In this document: positions 62,399 to 64,000 of the stretch, piece after piece
Numbering within the stretch: the stretch's first letter is position 1
Layout: each line of letters starts with the position of its first letter
From: Chionis minor
Taxonomy: Eukaryota; Chordata; Aves; Charadriiformes; Chionididae
Direction of reading: 5' to 3'
Assembly: GCA_013398295.1 (NCBI GenBank)
Contig: VZSF01003599.1
Location: 1,526,469 to 1,590,468 of the forward strand
Length of the DNA: 64,000 nt
Notes under the pieces: model-generated
Seen by the model: the letters and a program-made list of their open reading frames with translations, nothing else
The model's database searches: none
What the model was told of the DNA's origin: nothing
Program-made: the position numbers and the translations under genes

Positions 62399-64000
62399 CT
62401 GTTCCAATCACAAGGAGAGGAAGGGAAGGAAAGCTATCAAAGTTATTTTGAAAAGAAAAAACAAGGTGCAATTTTCCCCCACGTCACTTTCACAAGAGTG
62501 CAGTAACAATGTTGGGATTTCTCTAGCGCAGTGATAAAAAGTCACAGATTGCCAAACCTATTAGCACAGATAAAGGTACAAAGCAGCATGGATGGTTCAT
62601 AAATAATTTTTTAGCAGTTGGCTTGCCCTCTTTATTCTAAGCCACTGAATCCTCTGAATGGTATTGATCTGCAAAACTAGTGCTCGAAAATTTTCAGCCA
62701 TTCTTGGTTGTAAGAATCAGAGGTTACCAGGGTATACCAAAAGCCAAACATTGAAAATTCATGTTTGTTTCACTTTATTTAAACTTACACATTTACTGTC
62801 TACTCCCTGCCCCATCCCCCAACCCTCCTCCCCCCACAATGACAAGGAATTTTGTGCCTGGGGTTATTCTTCAACTGGAAGGAGAAACCATCGCTCTCGG
62901 CTGGCCCGAGACCGAAGAGGCTGCCTGTTAGGCAAGTGCTCTGCAATATTTCCAAGACTCTTGGCTACAAAACCCAGATTCCCAAGTACTGTTTAATTTT
63001 ACAGATTTCCTTTGCGGGGGAGCAGAAGGCAAGGAGTTCAATTCGTAGTTTCCAAGAACCACGTGAAACGTTTATTGCTTGATATTAAACATTTGCAGGG
63101 AAGTCCCAAATGGGCTTCCTCTTAAATCTGAATGGTGTTAGCAAGATTCTTGCGGATGCTCGCTGCAGCAGGAGAAACATGCTCGTTAGTGCTTCTCGCG
63201 GACAGGCACTGGGGCGGCTCTGAGGGGCGTCCGGCAGCGGGACAGAGGAAACCGGGGCCAGGAGGCGCCTCCGGCCGTCGCGGCAGGAGGGGACGGGCGA
63301 AGGCTGGACCACATGGAGCCAGTGCCGAGCGTAGCGTGCGCTCGCCCCCGGCTGCCCCCGGAGCGTTCACTCAGAGGGATCACCGTCTTTGGCAACGGGT
63401 GGTTTGGAGGAATTTTCCCAGCTACCAACGGGAGGGATTTCCAGGGAGCACGGGGAGAACGCCAGAATGAAGGCACGGGCTGTAACAGACGTGGGACCCG
63501 ACCCCCTGGATCAACCCCAAAGTCTGGCTCAACCCGTACCTACGTGACAGCCCCAGAGCCACGCTTCCCACGTGGAAGTGCTGCTCTGGGACACGGCACT
63601 GCCCGCTGCTCCGGGTCAGGGGCCCCTCAACCACCAAGACAAGAATCCAAAAAGGACCCTGCAGGTAACTGCTATGTGACAGTATTTTCCAACTTCTGGT
63701 TTCCGAAAGTTCAAAGGCATAAAAAAAATTAAATCTAGACAGCTCAAATCATTTCAGCTAATTTACAGCTTGAATCAAGTTATTGGTTCTTAGCACAGAC
63801 CTCTTTTAGACTTTCTGGATCTGCGGTGTACAGAGCGTGTGCTCTCTTTGAAACGGTCACAGTTGACTTCAGGAAAGGAATGCATACAAATAAAAGAAGA
63901 AAAGATATGAAGCTGTTCATAGTTCTGTTTTTACAGATTTAATGTGGGCAAAGGATTAAGAAAAATATAGTCATATGAACACAGCATGTAAAGTGTCTGA
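62399..64000 (-). other. RIMBP2 intron to the window edge, with internal CpG cluster
   Basis: No further RIMBP2 exon was found. A GC- and CpG-dense stretch at about 63185-63480 is unusual for this AT-rich intron. Open frames in it are on both strands and match nothing, so they look compositional. Confidence 0.55.
63185..63480. promoter_or_regulatory. Intragenic CpG-rich stretch, possible alternative promoter
   Basis: CpG density is comparable to the PIWIL1 island, with repeated GGCG/CCGG words, but no gene start can be read next to it. It may be an internal promoter of RIMBP2, an orphan CpG island or a GC-rich repeat. Only composition supports it. Confidence 0.35.

Overview
The window is vertebrate nuclear DNA, almost certainly from a bird. 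It has short spliced exons in long AT-rich introns, CR1-type LINE fragments and an avian-type LTR element. A complete PIWIL1 gene reads very close to what I know of chicken PIWIL1. The gene order PIWIL1 (plus strand) facing RIMBP2 (minus strand) is the known amniote arrangement. FZD10, the expected upstream neighbour, is not inside the window. I cannot name the species.

Layout. (1) 1-29.2 kb: intergenic, no gene I can support, a few simple repeats and one weak ancient-repeat relic. (2) 29.24-29.87 kb: CpG-island promoter of PIWIL1 with a CCAAT box, NRF1-like and CRE-like motifs and a 20-bp tandem repeat. (3) 30.44-55.06 kb: PIWIL1, 20 coding exons that join in phase to 872 codons plus stop, with an intact D-E-D-H slicer tetrad. 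(4) 55.06-55.7 kb: short spacer between two facing 3' ends. (5) 55.7-64.0 kb: the 3' part of RIMBP2 on the minus strand, comprising the 3'UTR and the last four coding exons I can recognise (C-terminal SH3 domain and a lysine-rich tail). The gene continues beyond the right edge.

The main anomaly is in PIWIL1 intron 2. A run of 82 N is flanked by two 1,950-bp blocks (31321-33270 and 33353-35302) that keep a constant 2,032-bp offset. The repeat units stop exactly at the gap on both sides, which points to an unmerged contig-end overlap rather than a biological duplication. The same interval carries a CR1 3' end and an LTR element: a 5' LTR remnant, a primer-binding-site candidate, a short non-coding interior, a polypurine tract and a complete 551-bp 3' LTR. 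Other mobile DNA sits in PIWIL1 introns 5 and 9 (the latter a CR1 reverse-transcriptase fragment).

Functionally the two genes are unrelated: PIWIL1 is a germline piRNA-guided Argonaute and RIMBP2 a presynaptic active-zone scaffold. Their convergent layout, with about 0.7 kb between polyadenylation signals, makes read-through antisense overlap possible. I found no undescribed gene system.
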